DNA of 64,000 nt. It comes from Nitrospira tepida. Lineage in GTDB: Bacteria; Nitrospirota; Nitrospiria; Nitrospirales; Nitrospiraceae. The translations under genes and the position numbers were made by a program. How positions within the stretch are numbered: position 1 is the stretch's first letter; every line of letters begins with the position of its first letter. The DNA is taken from the NCBI RefSeq assembly GCF_947241125.1, contig NZ_OX365700.1, forward strand, positions 2,388,001-2,452,000, given 5' to 3'. Below, piece after piece: positions 39,316 through 46,833 of this stretch. The notes beneath the pieces are model-generated. The model saw only the letters and a program-made list of their open reading frames with translations. It was not told where the DNA came from and did no database searches.

Positions 39316-39825
39316 TCAGCCTGGCTTGCGGTCCGGCACCTGGTGCACCCACTGACCCGGGGCTCGGTCGTCAGCGAGATAGGCCTGGCCGAAGCCAAGA
39401 ATCAGATGGGCCTCGCGCAGGCGGAGTTCCCAGAGGTGAAAGTCGCCCAGCCCGAACAGCATTGCCGACTGGGGAAAGCGATCGAGATAGCACTGTTTGA
39501 TCCGCTCATGCTCCGGCCGCTGGTCGGACAACAGCGCGGCGTCCCCTTGCAGGTTCATGCGTTTCTACGCCAGAGGATTTTTCCCCGGCTGATCCGGCTC
39601 CGACAGAAAGAGCCCCACACGGGGATCGTCGCGCAGATGGCGGCTGTGCAGCGCCAGGTCGCTCAGGTGAAGATAGGCTCTGGTCCAGTCGTCGCCGAAG
39701 ATGTACGGCGCGTGCGAACCAAAGGGCCTGCCTTGACGCAGCGTCAACAACACGGCGGTCCGGATCTGTTGCGCCAGGTTCCTCCATTCGCTCTGGATCT
39801 GTTCGATCGGTAAGGAGGAAGGCAT
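39316..39825 (-). pseudogene. HugZ-like haem-utilisation/PNPOx-fold gene split by an amber codon
   Basis: The frame from ATG 39825 has an in-frame TAG at 39567-39565, and the same frame continues to 39316. The first part has IEQIQSEWRNLAQQIRTAVL and LSDLALHSRHLRDDPRVGLF; the second has RMNLQGDAALLSDQRP and FGLGDFHLWELRLREAHLI, ending near FGQAYL. Together they make one split-barrel flavin- or haem-binding domain of the HugZ/pyridoxamine-oxidase type. No base has been gained or lost; only one codon is altered. Either it is a recent pseudogene, the stop is read through, or it is a sequencing error. Confidence 0.75.
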
Positions 39826-40094
39826 CGACAGGCCGCAAGCTCCTCGGGAAAGAATGGCTGGGCTCGGTGACGGCATTCTAGCGGCGGGAACGGAATTAAT
39901 CCAAGCCGCCGCTTTCATGCATGGATGAACGGGGGAACCGATCGAATCAAGCCTGCTGGACAATCGGCATGGATGGGGAAATGAAAGGAGAAAGACAGGA
40001 AGTGGACATTCGCTTTCCACTCCTTCTGAGAGAGGGTAATCTGATGTGAATTCGGTCGGCATAGAGCGGGAACCGATCCTTCACGAACATTCCC

Positions 40095-40610
40095 ATGCTC
40101 AAGACAATTGCGAAGTTCCTCAAGATTCTTAACTCCGATGCAGCGCCGGGCCAGATCAGCCTGGGGTTTGCCTTTGCCATGGTTGCGGGCTTCACGCCCC
40201 TGATGAGCCTGCATAATCTGATCGTGTTGTTTCTTGTGCTCGTGCTCCGGGTGAACCTGGCATCCTTCCTGTTGGGTCTGGCCCTATTTTCGACGCTGGC
40301 CTTTGCCCTTGATCCGCTCTTCCATCGCCTGGGACTTGCTCTCCTCACGGCGCCGGCGCTCGAAGCTCTCTGGACCACGCTCTATAACTCGACCCTCTGG
40401 CGGCTGGAACGGTTCAACAATTCCATCGTGATGGGGAGCCTCACGGTTTCGCTGGCCTTGTTCGCACCGGTTGTCGTGATGGGGAATCTGCTCGTGCGGC
40501 AATATCGCGATCATGTGATGCAATGGGTCCTGAGATCCCGTCTCATGCAGGCCTTTCAGGCCAGCAAGCTCTACGGCTATTACCAATCCGTGTCCGGCTG
40601 GGGGGGCTGA
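40095..40610 (+). CDS. DUF2062/TIGR03546-type membrane protein
   Basis: A 171-residue integral membrane protein with three to four helices. The opening, AAPGQISLGFAFAMVAGFTPLMSLHN, matches the DUF2062 pattern (shown in part). Known only as a conserved family, it is generally found immediately upstream of a TIGR03545-type gene, exactly as here (a 2-base gap). Membrane placement of both products suggests they act together, perhaps in envelope lipid or AsmA-like transport (speculative). Confidence 0.8.
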   Translation: MLKTIAKFLKILNSDAAPGQISLGFAFAMVAGFTPLMSLHNLIVLFLVLVLRVNLASFLLGLALFSTLAFALDPLFHRLGLALLTAPALEALWTTLYNSTLWRLERFNNSIVMGSLTVSLALFAPVVVMGNLLVRQYRDHVMQWVLRSRLMQAFQASKLYGYYQSVSGWGG

Positions 40611-40612
40611 GC

Positions 40613-42391
40613 GTGGGCAGGTGGATCAGGTGGCAGGGTGTAGTCGCCTTTGTGGTGGTGGCCGGCCTTGTTGCCGCCGTGTGGTTCCTGCTGGTGGACC
40701 GGGCGGTGGAGCGGCTCATCGAACAGGCCGGCACGGCCGCCGTCGGTGCCAAGGTCGAATTGGACCAGGCCGACATTACGCTCATTCCACTGGGGGTCAC
40801 GCTCTCGCGCCTCCAGGTCACCAATCCTGACGAGCCGATGACCAATGCCGTCGAGATCGCGCGGATCGCCGGCTCGCTCGATGGGCTCAATCTGCTGCGC
40901 CGCAAGGTGATCATCGAAGAAGTGGCCCTGGACGGAGTACGGTTTCACACGCAACGCACCACATCCGGGGCCCTTACCGAGCAGCCGAAGCAGCCGGACG
41001 GTATCCCATCCAAGACCGGCGAGTTGTTTGCCCTGCCGGACATCCGGTTGCATGACCCCAAGGATATCCTCGCGAAGGAACTGGATGGGTTGAAGTCCCT
41101 GAGTCTGGCGGATCAGCTCCGCGCGGAAGTCGAAACCGAGAAGGAGAAATGGAAACAACGGATCGCCGAATTGCCGGACAGGGCCAAGCTTGACGAGTAC
41201 AAGAAACGGATCGAAGGCTTGAAGTCCTCGGGGAAAGGCGGACTGGGCGAGATCTTGGGCGGTGTCGCAGAAGTCCAAAAGATCCAGGAGGAGCTGAAAC
41301 GCGATCTGGATCGGCTCACTGGCGCCAAGAAGGATCTCGAACAGACGGTGGCGTCGCTCAAGCAACGAGCCGGCGACATTGCCAAGACCCCGCAGGAAGA
41401 TGTGAAGCGTCTGATGGAGCGATACTCTCTCTCCGGCCAGGGTCTGGCCAATCTCACCCGTGCCTTGTTCGCCGGGCCACTGGCCGGTTATGTCGAGACG
41501 GCCCTTCGGTGGCATCAGCGGTTGGAGCCCCTGCTTTCGCGATCGACTGAAGGCAAGGCAGAGGCGATCGAGGTGGAGGTGGTGAAGCCGCTCCGTGGAA
41601 AGGGCGTGGATGTTCGGTTCAAGGAGCGGGCGCCGCTCCCGGATTTTTTGGTCCGAACCGCTCGCGCGTCCGTGGAAGTTCCCGCCGGGATGATCAGGGG
41701 AACGGTCAAGAACATTACACCCGATCAACCGATTCTCGGATCGCCGATGACCTTCTCCTTTGCGGGGGAGCAGCTTAAGGGGCTGGAATCCGTGACGCTC
41801 GACGGGACCGTCAATCGGGTGAACCGGGCCAAGCCCAAGGATACGGCACAGGTGAAGGTGGCGGCCTATCGGCTCGAGCATCTGGGGCTGGGCGGTGAGG
41901 GCGCGCCGGTGACGTTGAAGCAGGGCCTGGCCGATCTTGATGTGAAGGCCTCCCTTGAAGGCCGTAGGATCGATGCGACGGTCGGTTCGCGGGTTCGGTC
42001 CGTGCAAATGGCTGTGGGAGGAAAACTGGGCGCCGGGCCAGTCGGGGAGGCGATCGCCGGAGCGCTTGCGGATATCCAAACCTTTCGGGTCAACGCCGAG
42101 ATCGCTGGAGTCCGGGAACAGTATGAGGTCCGGCTCGATTCTGACCTCGATCAGGTCTTGAAGGATGCGGTCGGCCGACAGGCCAAGGCTCAGATCGCCA
42201 AGCTCGAAGGACAACTACGGGTGGCTATTGATGAGAAGGTCGAGGCGAAGCTGAGCGACGTGCGGAGAAACCTTGGCGGCTTCGATCCGATCCTTCAGGA
42301 CTTGGTCGGTCGCCTCAATCTGGGGAAGGACATCCTGAAGTTGGGCACGGGTGGGATCGGAGGCAAGTCAGGCCTTCACCTGCCGTTCTAG
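40613..42391 (+). CDS. TIGR03545-type AsmA-like protein
   Basis: A 592-residue protein with one N-terminal helix (about 8-30, VVAFVVVAGLVAAVWFLLV) and a large periplasmic part. Residues 40-110 look AsmA-like (VELDQADITLIPLGVTLSRLQV; shown in part). A long coiled coil covers about 165-300 (EEIL-type heptads, KKDLEQTVASLKQRAGD). Beta-rich segments follow. I set the start at GTG 40613, 2 bases after the DUF2062 stop with GGGGGG just upstream; the longer frame overlaps that gene. The pair is co-transcribed. Confidence 0.82.
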   Translation: MGRWIRWQGVVAFVVVAGLVAAVWFLLVDRAVERLIEQAGTAAVGAKVELDQADITLIPLGVTLSRLQVTNPDEPMTNAVEIARIAGSLDGLNLLRRKVIIEEVALDGVRFHTQRTTSGALTEQPKQPDGIPSKTGELFALPDIRLHDPKDILAKELDGLKSLSLADQLRAEVETEKEKWKQRIAELPDRAKLDEYKKRIEGLKSSGKGGLGEILGGVAEVQKIQEELKRDLDRLTGAKKDLEQTVASLKQRAGDIAKTPQEDVKRLMERYSLSGQGLANLTRALFAGPLAGYVETALRWHQRLEPLLSRSTEGKAEAIEVEVVKPLRGKGVDVRFKERAPLPDFLVRTARASVEVPAGMIRGTVKNITPDQPILGSPMTFSFAGEQLKGLESVTLDGTVNRVNRAKPKDTAQVKVAAYRLEHLGLGGEGAPVTLKQGLADLDVKASLEGRRIDATVGSRVRSVQMAVGGKLGAGPVGEAIAGALADIQTFRVNAEIAGVREQYEVRLDSDLDQVLKDAVGRQAKAQIAKLEGQLRVAIDEKVEAKLSDVRRNLGGFDPILQDLVGRLNLGKDILKLGTGGIGGKSGLHLPF

Positions 42392-42424
42392 CTCTTGGAC
42401 CGGAAGACCCCGGTCATCCTCGAC

Positions 42425-43039
42425 CTATCGCTGAGCGGACAGGCTCAGATCCGATGAAACGGCAGTTTGCGGGAACAACCGATCATCCTGCTTCCATAGT
42501 TCCGCGAGAATGGCGTGGGTGATCTTGGCGCCTTCGTCGCCCCACCGGTCCTGCCACCTGTGCCCGTATCGATAATAACGAGGAACGACGGTCCAGCCCT
42601 CTCCGGTCCAGAGAATGCGTCCGCTCTCGGCATCGACTCCCCTGAGATGGACGCGGCCCTCTTCCTGCTTCACGAACACGACCTGTTGCGCATTCATCAA
42701 ACGCCCGACTCGAAGAATCGTGTCCTCGGCTCCATGTGTCAATGAGAATTGTTGAACATGCAACAGGCGTTCGATCTCGGCCCGCTCCGTCACGATCATC
42801 TCCTTGGCCAACAGTTCAAAGATGGCCGCCTGCGCGGCATCCGAGGCGGCTCCTCGATGAGGATTCGCCACATCCCAGACAATGACCCTTGTGCCCTTGT
42901 CCGGAATCTGCTGGGCCACCACCTTGACGACCGTGGAGGGAGGGGGCGAGGCGGGCGCAGTAGACAGACATCCGCTGAGGATGGAACTGAGGGCGATCAT
43001 GCTTGGAAGCCCGAGTGCCTGTACGTAGGTGCGGGTCAT
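42425..43039 (-). CDS. LpoB/CsgG-like lipoprotein
   Basis: A protein of about 204 residues. The signal segment MIALSSILSGC ends in a lipobox. The mature part has TRVIVWDVANPHRG, then AKEMIVTERAEIERLLHVQQFSLTHG and RLMNAQQVVFVKQ, the order seen in CsgG-type and LpoB-type domains that sit at the outer membrane. ATG 43039 has GGAGG 6 bases upstream; the TTG two codons earlier is less likely. It might modulate cell-wall synthesis or be a small secretion-lipoprotein relative; no partner gene adjoins. Confidence 0.7.
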   Translation of the reverse strand: MTRTYVQALGLPSMIALSSILSGCLSTAPASPPPSTVVKVVAQQIPDKGTRVIVWDVANPHRGAASDAAQAAIFELLAKEMIVTERAEIERLLHVQQFSLTHGAEDTILRVGRLMNAQQVVFVKQEEGRVHLRGVDAESGRILWTGEGWTVVPRYYRYGHRWQDRWGDEGAKITHAILAELWKQDDRLFPQTAVSSDLSLSAQR

Positions 43040-43343
43040 GTGCAACCTCCCTGAATCGTGCCCTGGAACTCGCGTATGCCGAGGGTGAGAGGCGGTCCCG
43101 TGAAACCGTTGCTAGAGCATAGGGTGGTCCGGCCGGGATCGGAAAGAGCACAGAAGAAGGGGGAATGCCCGAAAAGTCTGGGTACGGCGGCGTCCGATTG
43201 TGGAACAACGGTGATGGCAACGGACCAGGTGGGCGGCCTTGGAGGAAGGGGCCTGGAAGTCTTGTTGATTTCAAGAACGAAACAGCGTATTTCCTCTCTG
43301 GCCGCAGCAGGACGGAGGGAACGCGCCCAGAAAGGAAGGCATG
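43040..43343. other. divergent gap with no recognised element
   Basis: This stretch separates two divergently transcribed lipoprotein genes and must contain both promoters. I see no clear -35/-10 pair or repeat. Overlapping frames here have no coding character. Confidence 0.4.
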
Positions 43344-43748
43344 ATGAAATCGAGCAAGATCGTGCTGGGATGGTGTCTGTCGGTCGGGCTATTCGGAGGG
43401 TTGGCAGGCTGCGGATCGGACCGGGCTGAAATCAAGGAAGACCGGTTAACCGTCGGGAAGGTCCAGGGGGAGATCAAGGTCGGCATGTCCGCCGCGCAGG
43501 TTGCGGAGCTGCTGGGTTCACCGAACATCGTGACAACCGACGATAAACGCCGCGAAGTCTGGATTTACGACAAGGTCTCCACGGACCGCGTCGATACCCG
43601 CAGTTCCTCCTTCGCCAGCCTGATCATCCTGGGGACCAGTTCTCAGGACAGCTCCAGCTCACAACGCCAACGCACGCTCACCATCATCATCAAGTACGAC
43701 GAAGACAAGCAGGTCCGGGACTTTGCCTACAACGCCACGCAGTTCTAG
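43344..43748 (+). CDS. SmpA/OmlA (BamE)-fold lipoprotein
   Basis: A 134-residue lipoprotein. The signal ends in FGGLAGC. The mature domain has GKVQGEIKVGMSAAQVAELLGSPNIV and REVWIYD (shown in part), the hallmark of the SmpA/OmlA domain found in BamE of the beta-barrel assembly machine. Ser-rich and repetitive residues near 95-105 are unusual. Of two adjacent ATGs I prefer 43344 because AAGGAAGG (43332-43339) then has 4-base spacing. Many small lipoproteins share this fold, so BamE itself is not claimed. Confidence 0.75.
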   Translation: MKSSKIVLGWCLSVGLFGGLAGCGSDRAEIKEDRLTVGKVQGEIKVGMSAAQVAELLGSPNIVTTDDKRREVWIYDKVSTDRVDTRSSSFASLIILGTSSQDSSSSQRQRTLTIIIKYDEDKQVRDFAYNATQF

Positions 43749-44373
43749 TCCTGCCCGCAACCGTCCGGCGCGCCGGAGCCGGGTCCCTGCCAGGCGGGCG
43801 GATCGGGGTTGGGGGCTTCCGGCTTCGCTCGGCTTGCTGCTGATCATGGCCGCCGGCTGCGTTCCCGAGACGCAGCCGCCGGACCTCTTTGCCCTGTCGC
43901 CGGAGATCCCCAGAAACCGCGCGATGCAAACCCGGTTCTTCGAAACGTCCAACGAACAGGAATTGCTCTCGGCCTCGGCCGCCGTGCTCCAGGACCTCGG
44001 GTTTCAAGTGGAGGAAAGCGTCCGGGAAGTCGGGTTTCTTCGTGCGACGAAGGAGCGGAGCGCCCGCGAGTATGGGCAGGACATCCAGCGAGCGCTGTTC
44101 TTGCTGTTGTCGCTGGGGCATCTGCACATGCCGGTCGATCTGCACCAGAAGATCGCCGCCTCCTTGATCACGAGGCCCCTGAATAGCGAGGCGACCAGAC
44201 AGGAAGTGCGCATCATGTTTTATCGTGTCGTGTGGAAGGGCGACGGGCAGGCCGACCGGCAATACATTCCTCCCGGCGAGCAATATATGGAGATGATCCG
44301 GGATCCGGAGATCTATCAGCAGTTTTTCGCCAAACTGTCCAAGGCCGTCTTCCTCGAACCCTTTGCCATATAG
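43723..44373 (+). CDS. tandem-family lipoprotein A
   Basis: A protein of about 216 residues beginning at TTG 43723, which overlaps the preceding gene by 26 bases; the true start may be later. The signal ends in LIMAAGC. The mature core is NRAMQTRFFETSNEQELLSA, LQDLGFQVEES and a C-terminal DPEIYQQFFAKLSKAVFL. The same pattern recurs in the next two genes, so the three are paralogues. I recognise no named function; export to the outer membrane is expected. A middle insertion (about 105-135) is specific to this copy. Confidence 0.65.
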   Translation: MPTTPRSSSPARNRPARRSRVPARRADRGWGLPASLGLLLIMAAGCVPETQPPDLFALSPEIPRNRAMQTRFFETSNEQELLSASAAVLQDLGFQVEESVREVGFLRATKERSAREYGQDIQRALFLLLSLGHLHMPVDLHQKIAASLITRPLNSEATRQEVRIMFYRVVWKGDGQADRQYIPPGEQYMEMIRDPEIYQQFFAKLSKAVFLEPFAI

Positions 44374-44394
44374 CAACCGAACTCAAGAGACCGC

Positions 44395-44841
44395 ATGAGC
44401 CGCAATCGCGTCGTCCGAGCCGCAGTGATTCTCGTGGGAAGCCTCCTATTGTACGGGTGCGAAACACCGCAACCCAAGCCGGAGCTGTTGGCCCCGACCG
44501 AGGCGCAGATGAAAATCCGGAGCCTCCAGTCTCGGTCGTTTGAGACGAAGGACCGGAACCTCGCCATTCGCGGGGTGATCGCCGCGCTACAGGATTTGGG
44601 CTTCATCATCGAGCGCGCTAACGAACCGCTGGGGTTGGTAACGGCGGCGCGCTTTGCCGAGCCGAACTATTACGATGTCGTGAGCGTGACCGTCACGGTG
44701 CGACAGGATGGGGCGGAGCGTATGATGATCCGGGCCAACGCCATCTACAACAACCGGCCGATCGAAGATCCCAAGGTCTATCAGAATTTCTTTGCGTCGC
44801 TGGAACGGTCGTTATTCCTCGGCCGGGAAGAGCGGAAATAA
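44395..44841 (+). CDS. tandem-family lipoprotein B
   Basis: A 148-residue lipoprotein, the shortest of three tandem paralogues. The signal is SLLLYGC with lipobox. Shared features are QMKIRSLQSRSFETKDRN, ALQDLGFIIERAN and DPKVYQNFFASLERSLFL. VSVTVTVRQDGAERMMIRAN forms a strand-rich centre. It starts 21 bases after copy A. No partner or regulator is evident. Confidence 0.7.
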   Translation: MSRNRVVRAAVILVGSLLLYGCETPQPKPELLAPTEAQMKIRSLQSRSFETKDRNLAIRGVIAALQDLGFIIERANEPLGLVTAARFAEPNYYDVVSVTVTVRQDGAERMMIRANAIYNNRPIEDPKVYQNFFASLERSLFLGREERK

Positions 44842-44857
44842 CGCGAGCGAACCGGCG

Positions 44858-45463
44858 ATGGCGGTCCAACCGACGGAACGGGCGACGAGATCATGCCAGA
44901 TGGCCCGAGGCCTGATCGCCGCGCAGATCCTTCTTGCGGCGCTGCTGGCCCAAGGCTGTTCGCCCTACGAATGGCGGCACGAGAACCAGTGGAATTCGCG
45001 CGAGCAGATCTGGCTGTCGGAAGCGAGCCAGGTCAAGGTACGGGCCGCGCAAACCCGTGTATTCGAGACGACGGACCGCACCAAGCTGTTGCAAGCGATC
45101 GTGGCCACCATGCAGGACCTGGATTTCAAGGTCGAGGTCTTGGACGAAGTGCTGGGCGTCGTCTCGGGCAAGAAATACGTCGAACTCGAACGGTCCCAAA
45201 TCGGGCCGGACCCGTCCTACCTGCTCTACCGTCCTGATACGCTGCTGTTTCTGACCAGAAACTACCGTACCTGGGGGCCCTTCTGGCACCGCAGCGATCT
45301 TGTGCGGCTCACCGTCACGGTACGCGCGCGGGACCAATCCCAACTCGTGGTGCGGGCCAGCGCTCAGTTCTATCTCCGGGCCGTTGAAACCCCCGAACCC
45401 TACCAACAGTTCTTCCGGACTCTGGGGCAATCGCTCTTCGTTCAGGGACAGATGCTGCGGTAG
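44858..45463 (+). CDS. tandem-family lipoprotein C
   Basis: A 201-residue member of the same family (ATG 44858, with ATG 44900 as an alternative). The signal ends in LAALLAQGC. Shared features are VKVRAAQTRVFETTDRTKLL, TMQDLDFKVEVLD and EPYQQFFRTLGQSLFV. Compared with copy B it carries an extra aromatic segment near 120-150 (YLLYRPDTLLFLTRNYRTW). The three genes form one probable operon together with the SmpA-fold gene. Confidence 0.68.
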   Translation: MAVQPTERATRSCQMARGLIAAQILLAALLAQGCSPYEWRHENQWNSREQIWLSEASQVKVRAAQTRVFETTDRTKLLQAIVATMQDLDFKVEVLDEVLGVVSGKKYVELERSQIGPDPSYLLYRPDTLLFLTRNYRTWGPFWHRSDLVRLTVTVRARDQSQLVVRASAQFYLRAVETPEPYQQFFRTLGQSLFVQGQMLR

Positions 45464-45830
45464 CCCTGTCCGGTTCCGCTGTTCCACACCCATCCGATCA
45501 GCCCCGTTGTCCCGTTACGTGAAAGTAGGTATGCTGGAGCCCGGATTCATGATGATCACCGAAGCCGACACCTGTGGCAGGGATGTTTTCCCGAGACTCG
45601 TTCATGCCTGCCGGTCTATCGCGTCTGAGGGAAGGTGAAGGAAGGACGAATCAAATTCAGAGCCACCAGAGGAAAACAGTGGCATCCCGAGTGATGCCGG
45701 AGTCAGGCTGGTGTTTCCCGGAAGGTAATGTAACGGTTCTAGACCGCTCGTTCGGCGTTAGGATGCCAGTGTGCCAAAGCGGCTTCGCTCACCTGCTATC
45801 TCCGTTTCGCGATCGGACTATACTTTTCTG
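45464..45830. other. intergenic stretch, no gene seen
   Basis: No supported gene. A short hairpin GGCATC/GATGCC occurs near 45682-45699. Short frames overlap on several strands without ribosome sites. Confidence 0.4.
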
Positions 45831-46067
45831 ATGGCGCGTCGTTCGGAATCGTCCGAATTGTCCTTCGTTGATTCCCTGAAGAGTGACGTCCGCCGGGAAT
45901 TCTATGAGGACCACAAACCCATTGCGATCGTGATGATCCTGATCGTCTTCTTGCTCCCGTTCGTCGGGCTTTCGATCATGGGATTGTTGGGAGTCGCCCT
46001 GGCGGTGATGGTGTCAGCCTTGGCCTACTGTCTGACGCCCTATGTCTGGCTCAAGTTGTGGGCGTGA
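45831..46067 (+). CDS. small two-helix membrane protein
   Basis: A 78-residue protein with two adjacent hydrophobic helices (about 30-52 and 54-75: VMILIVFLLPFVGLSIMG, then LLGVALAVMVSALAYCL). The N-terminus is charged (RRSESSELSFVDSLKSDVRREF). ATG 45831 is chosen over 45771 because the longer form adds no conserved-looking sequence. I recognise no family. The small CDS at 46085 follows after 17 bases. Confidence 0.55.
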   Translation: MARRSESSELSFVDSLKSDVRREFYEDHKPIAIVMILIVFLLPFVGLSIMGLLGVALAVMVSALAYCLTPYVWLKLWA

Positions 46068-46084
46068 CGAGAAAGGGACTCACG

Positions 46085-46234
46085 GTGCAAGCTGGGTATC
46101 GCTTGATAGTGGTGGACAAGGACGGCGCGCTGGTCTCGGAGTTCCAACTGACCGAACAGGACCTGGCAGACCCGGCGGCCTTCGTCGCATCGCTCAAGCA
46201 GTCGATTGAAGCCATCGAGGAGGAAGAGCCGTGA
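46085..46234 (+). CDS. 49-residue hypothetical protein
   Basis: A GTG-started frame of 49 codons encoding VQAGYRLIVVDKDGAL, FQLTEQDLADPAAF and an acidic tail (IEAIEEEEP). AAAGGGA lies about 8 bases upstream. Composition and codon bias look genuine for this genome. It sits 17 bases after the small membrane-protein gene. No function is known. Confidence 0.5.
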   Translation: MQAGYRLIVVDKDGALVSEFQLTEQDLADPAAFVASLKQSIEAIEEEEP

Positions 46235-46286
46235 TCCGGGGACACGCGAAGGGTTTCTACGTCGAGAAAATTGAGAGGATCAGACC

Positions 46287-46463
46287 ATGAAGAATGTCGA
46301 GATGGCCGTGGAAGGGACGATGCTGACGATCAAGGTGGATTTGTCGAAGGAGTTTGGTCCGTCGGCCTCCGGGAAGACTATCATTATTGCGTCGACCGAG
46401 GGGAACGTGACGATTCCGAACCGACAGGAGAAAGTCGGGCTGAACGTCTATCGGAAAAAGTGA
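46287..46463 (+). CDS. 58-residue conserved-looking small protein
   Basis: ATG 46287 is preceded by GAGAGG 8 bases upstream. The product reads as a compact beta-rich domain: MKNVEMAVEGTMLTIKVD, LSKEFGPSASGKTIIIAS, and a basic end, NVYRKK. I recall very similar small unannotated proteins with GKTIIIASTEGN in Nitrospira-type genomes, but cannot verify that here. It is independent of its neighbours by spacing (52 bases). Confidence 0.6.
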   Translation: MKNVEMAVEGTMLTIKVDLSKEFGPSASGKTIIIASTEGNVTIPNRQEKVGLNVYRKK

Positions 46464-46833
46464 CTGTGCGCGCCGGTCACGGCGGCGATGGGTCTCCGGT
46501 CTTCGCCGAGTGAAGTCAACACGATTCGGACGATCCTGGTGAACCGCGGCAGGATGATCTACGCAGTCTCTCCGTCATACCACAGGGCTGGTAACCTCAG
46601 CCGCATTCGCCGGCTCTCGGCCGGACTTGAAACGGTCCAGTCCCAGAGGCCACGGCCTTTTCTTCGGGCCAGACCTTGTCGTAGACTATACGACATCTCC
46701 CCCTCTTCTCCTGATGAGGTACTCGCAGTGGTGATGCCTGTCGCGGTGTTTGCCTCTGCCCCTCCTGCCGAACCGGCCGCCGAATGGCATGCGCGCATCT
46801 TGGCCGCGGCCATGTTCCGGAGCACCTAAGATC
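46464..46833. other. intergenic stretch before the PAS regulator
   Basis: No supported gene. A 113-codon plus-strand frame (46488-46829) lacks a ribosome site and recognisable sequence. A short inverted repeat, GTCGTAGACTATACGAC (46677-46693), is the only notable structure; it could be an operator or weak terminator. Confidence 0.35.

Noticed and set aside
40580-42214. 544-codon minus-strand frame opposite the TIGR03545-type gene
   Set aside because: High GC creates long antisense frames; the plus-strand gene is well supported.
46488-46829. 113-codon frame before the PAS regulator
   Set aside because: No ribosome site and a residue mix unlike real genes here.
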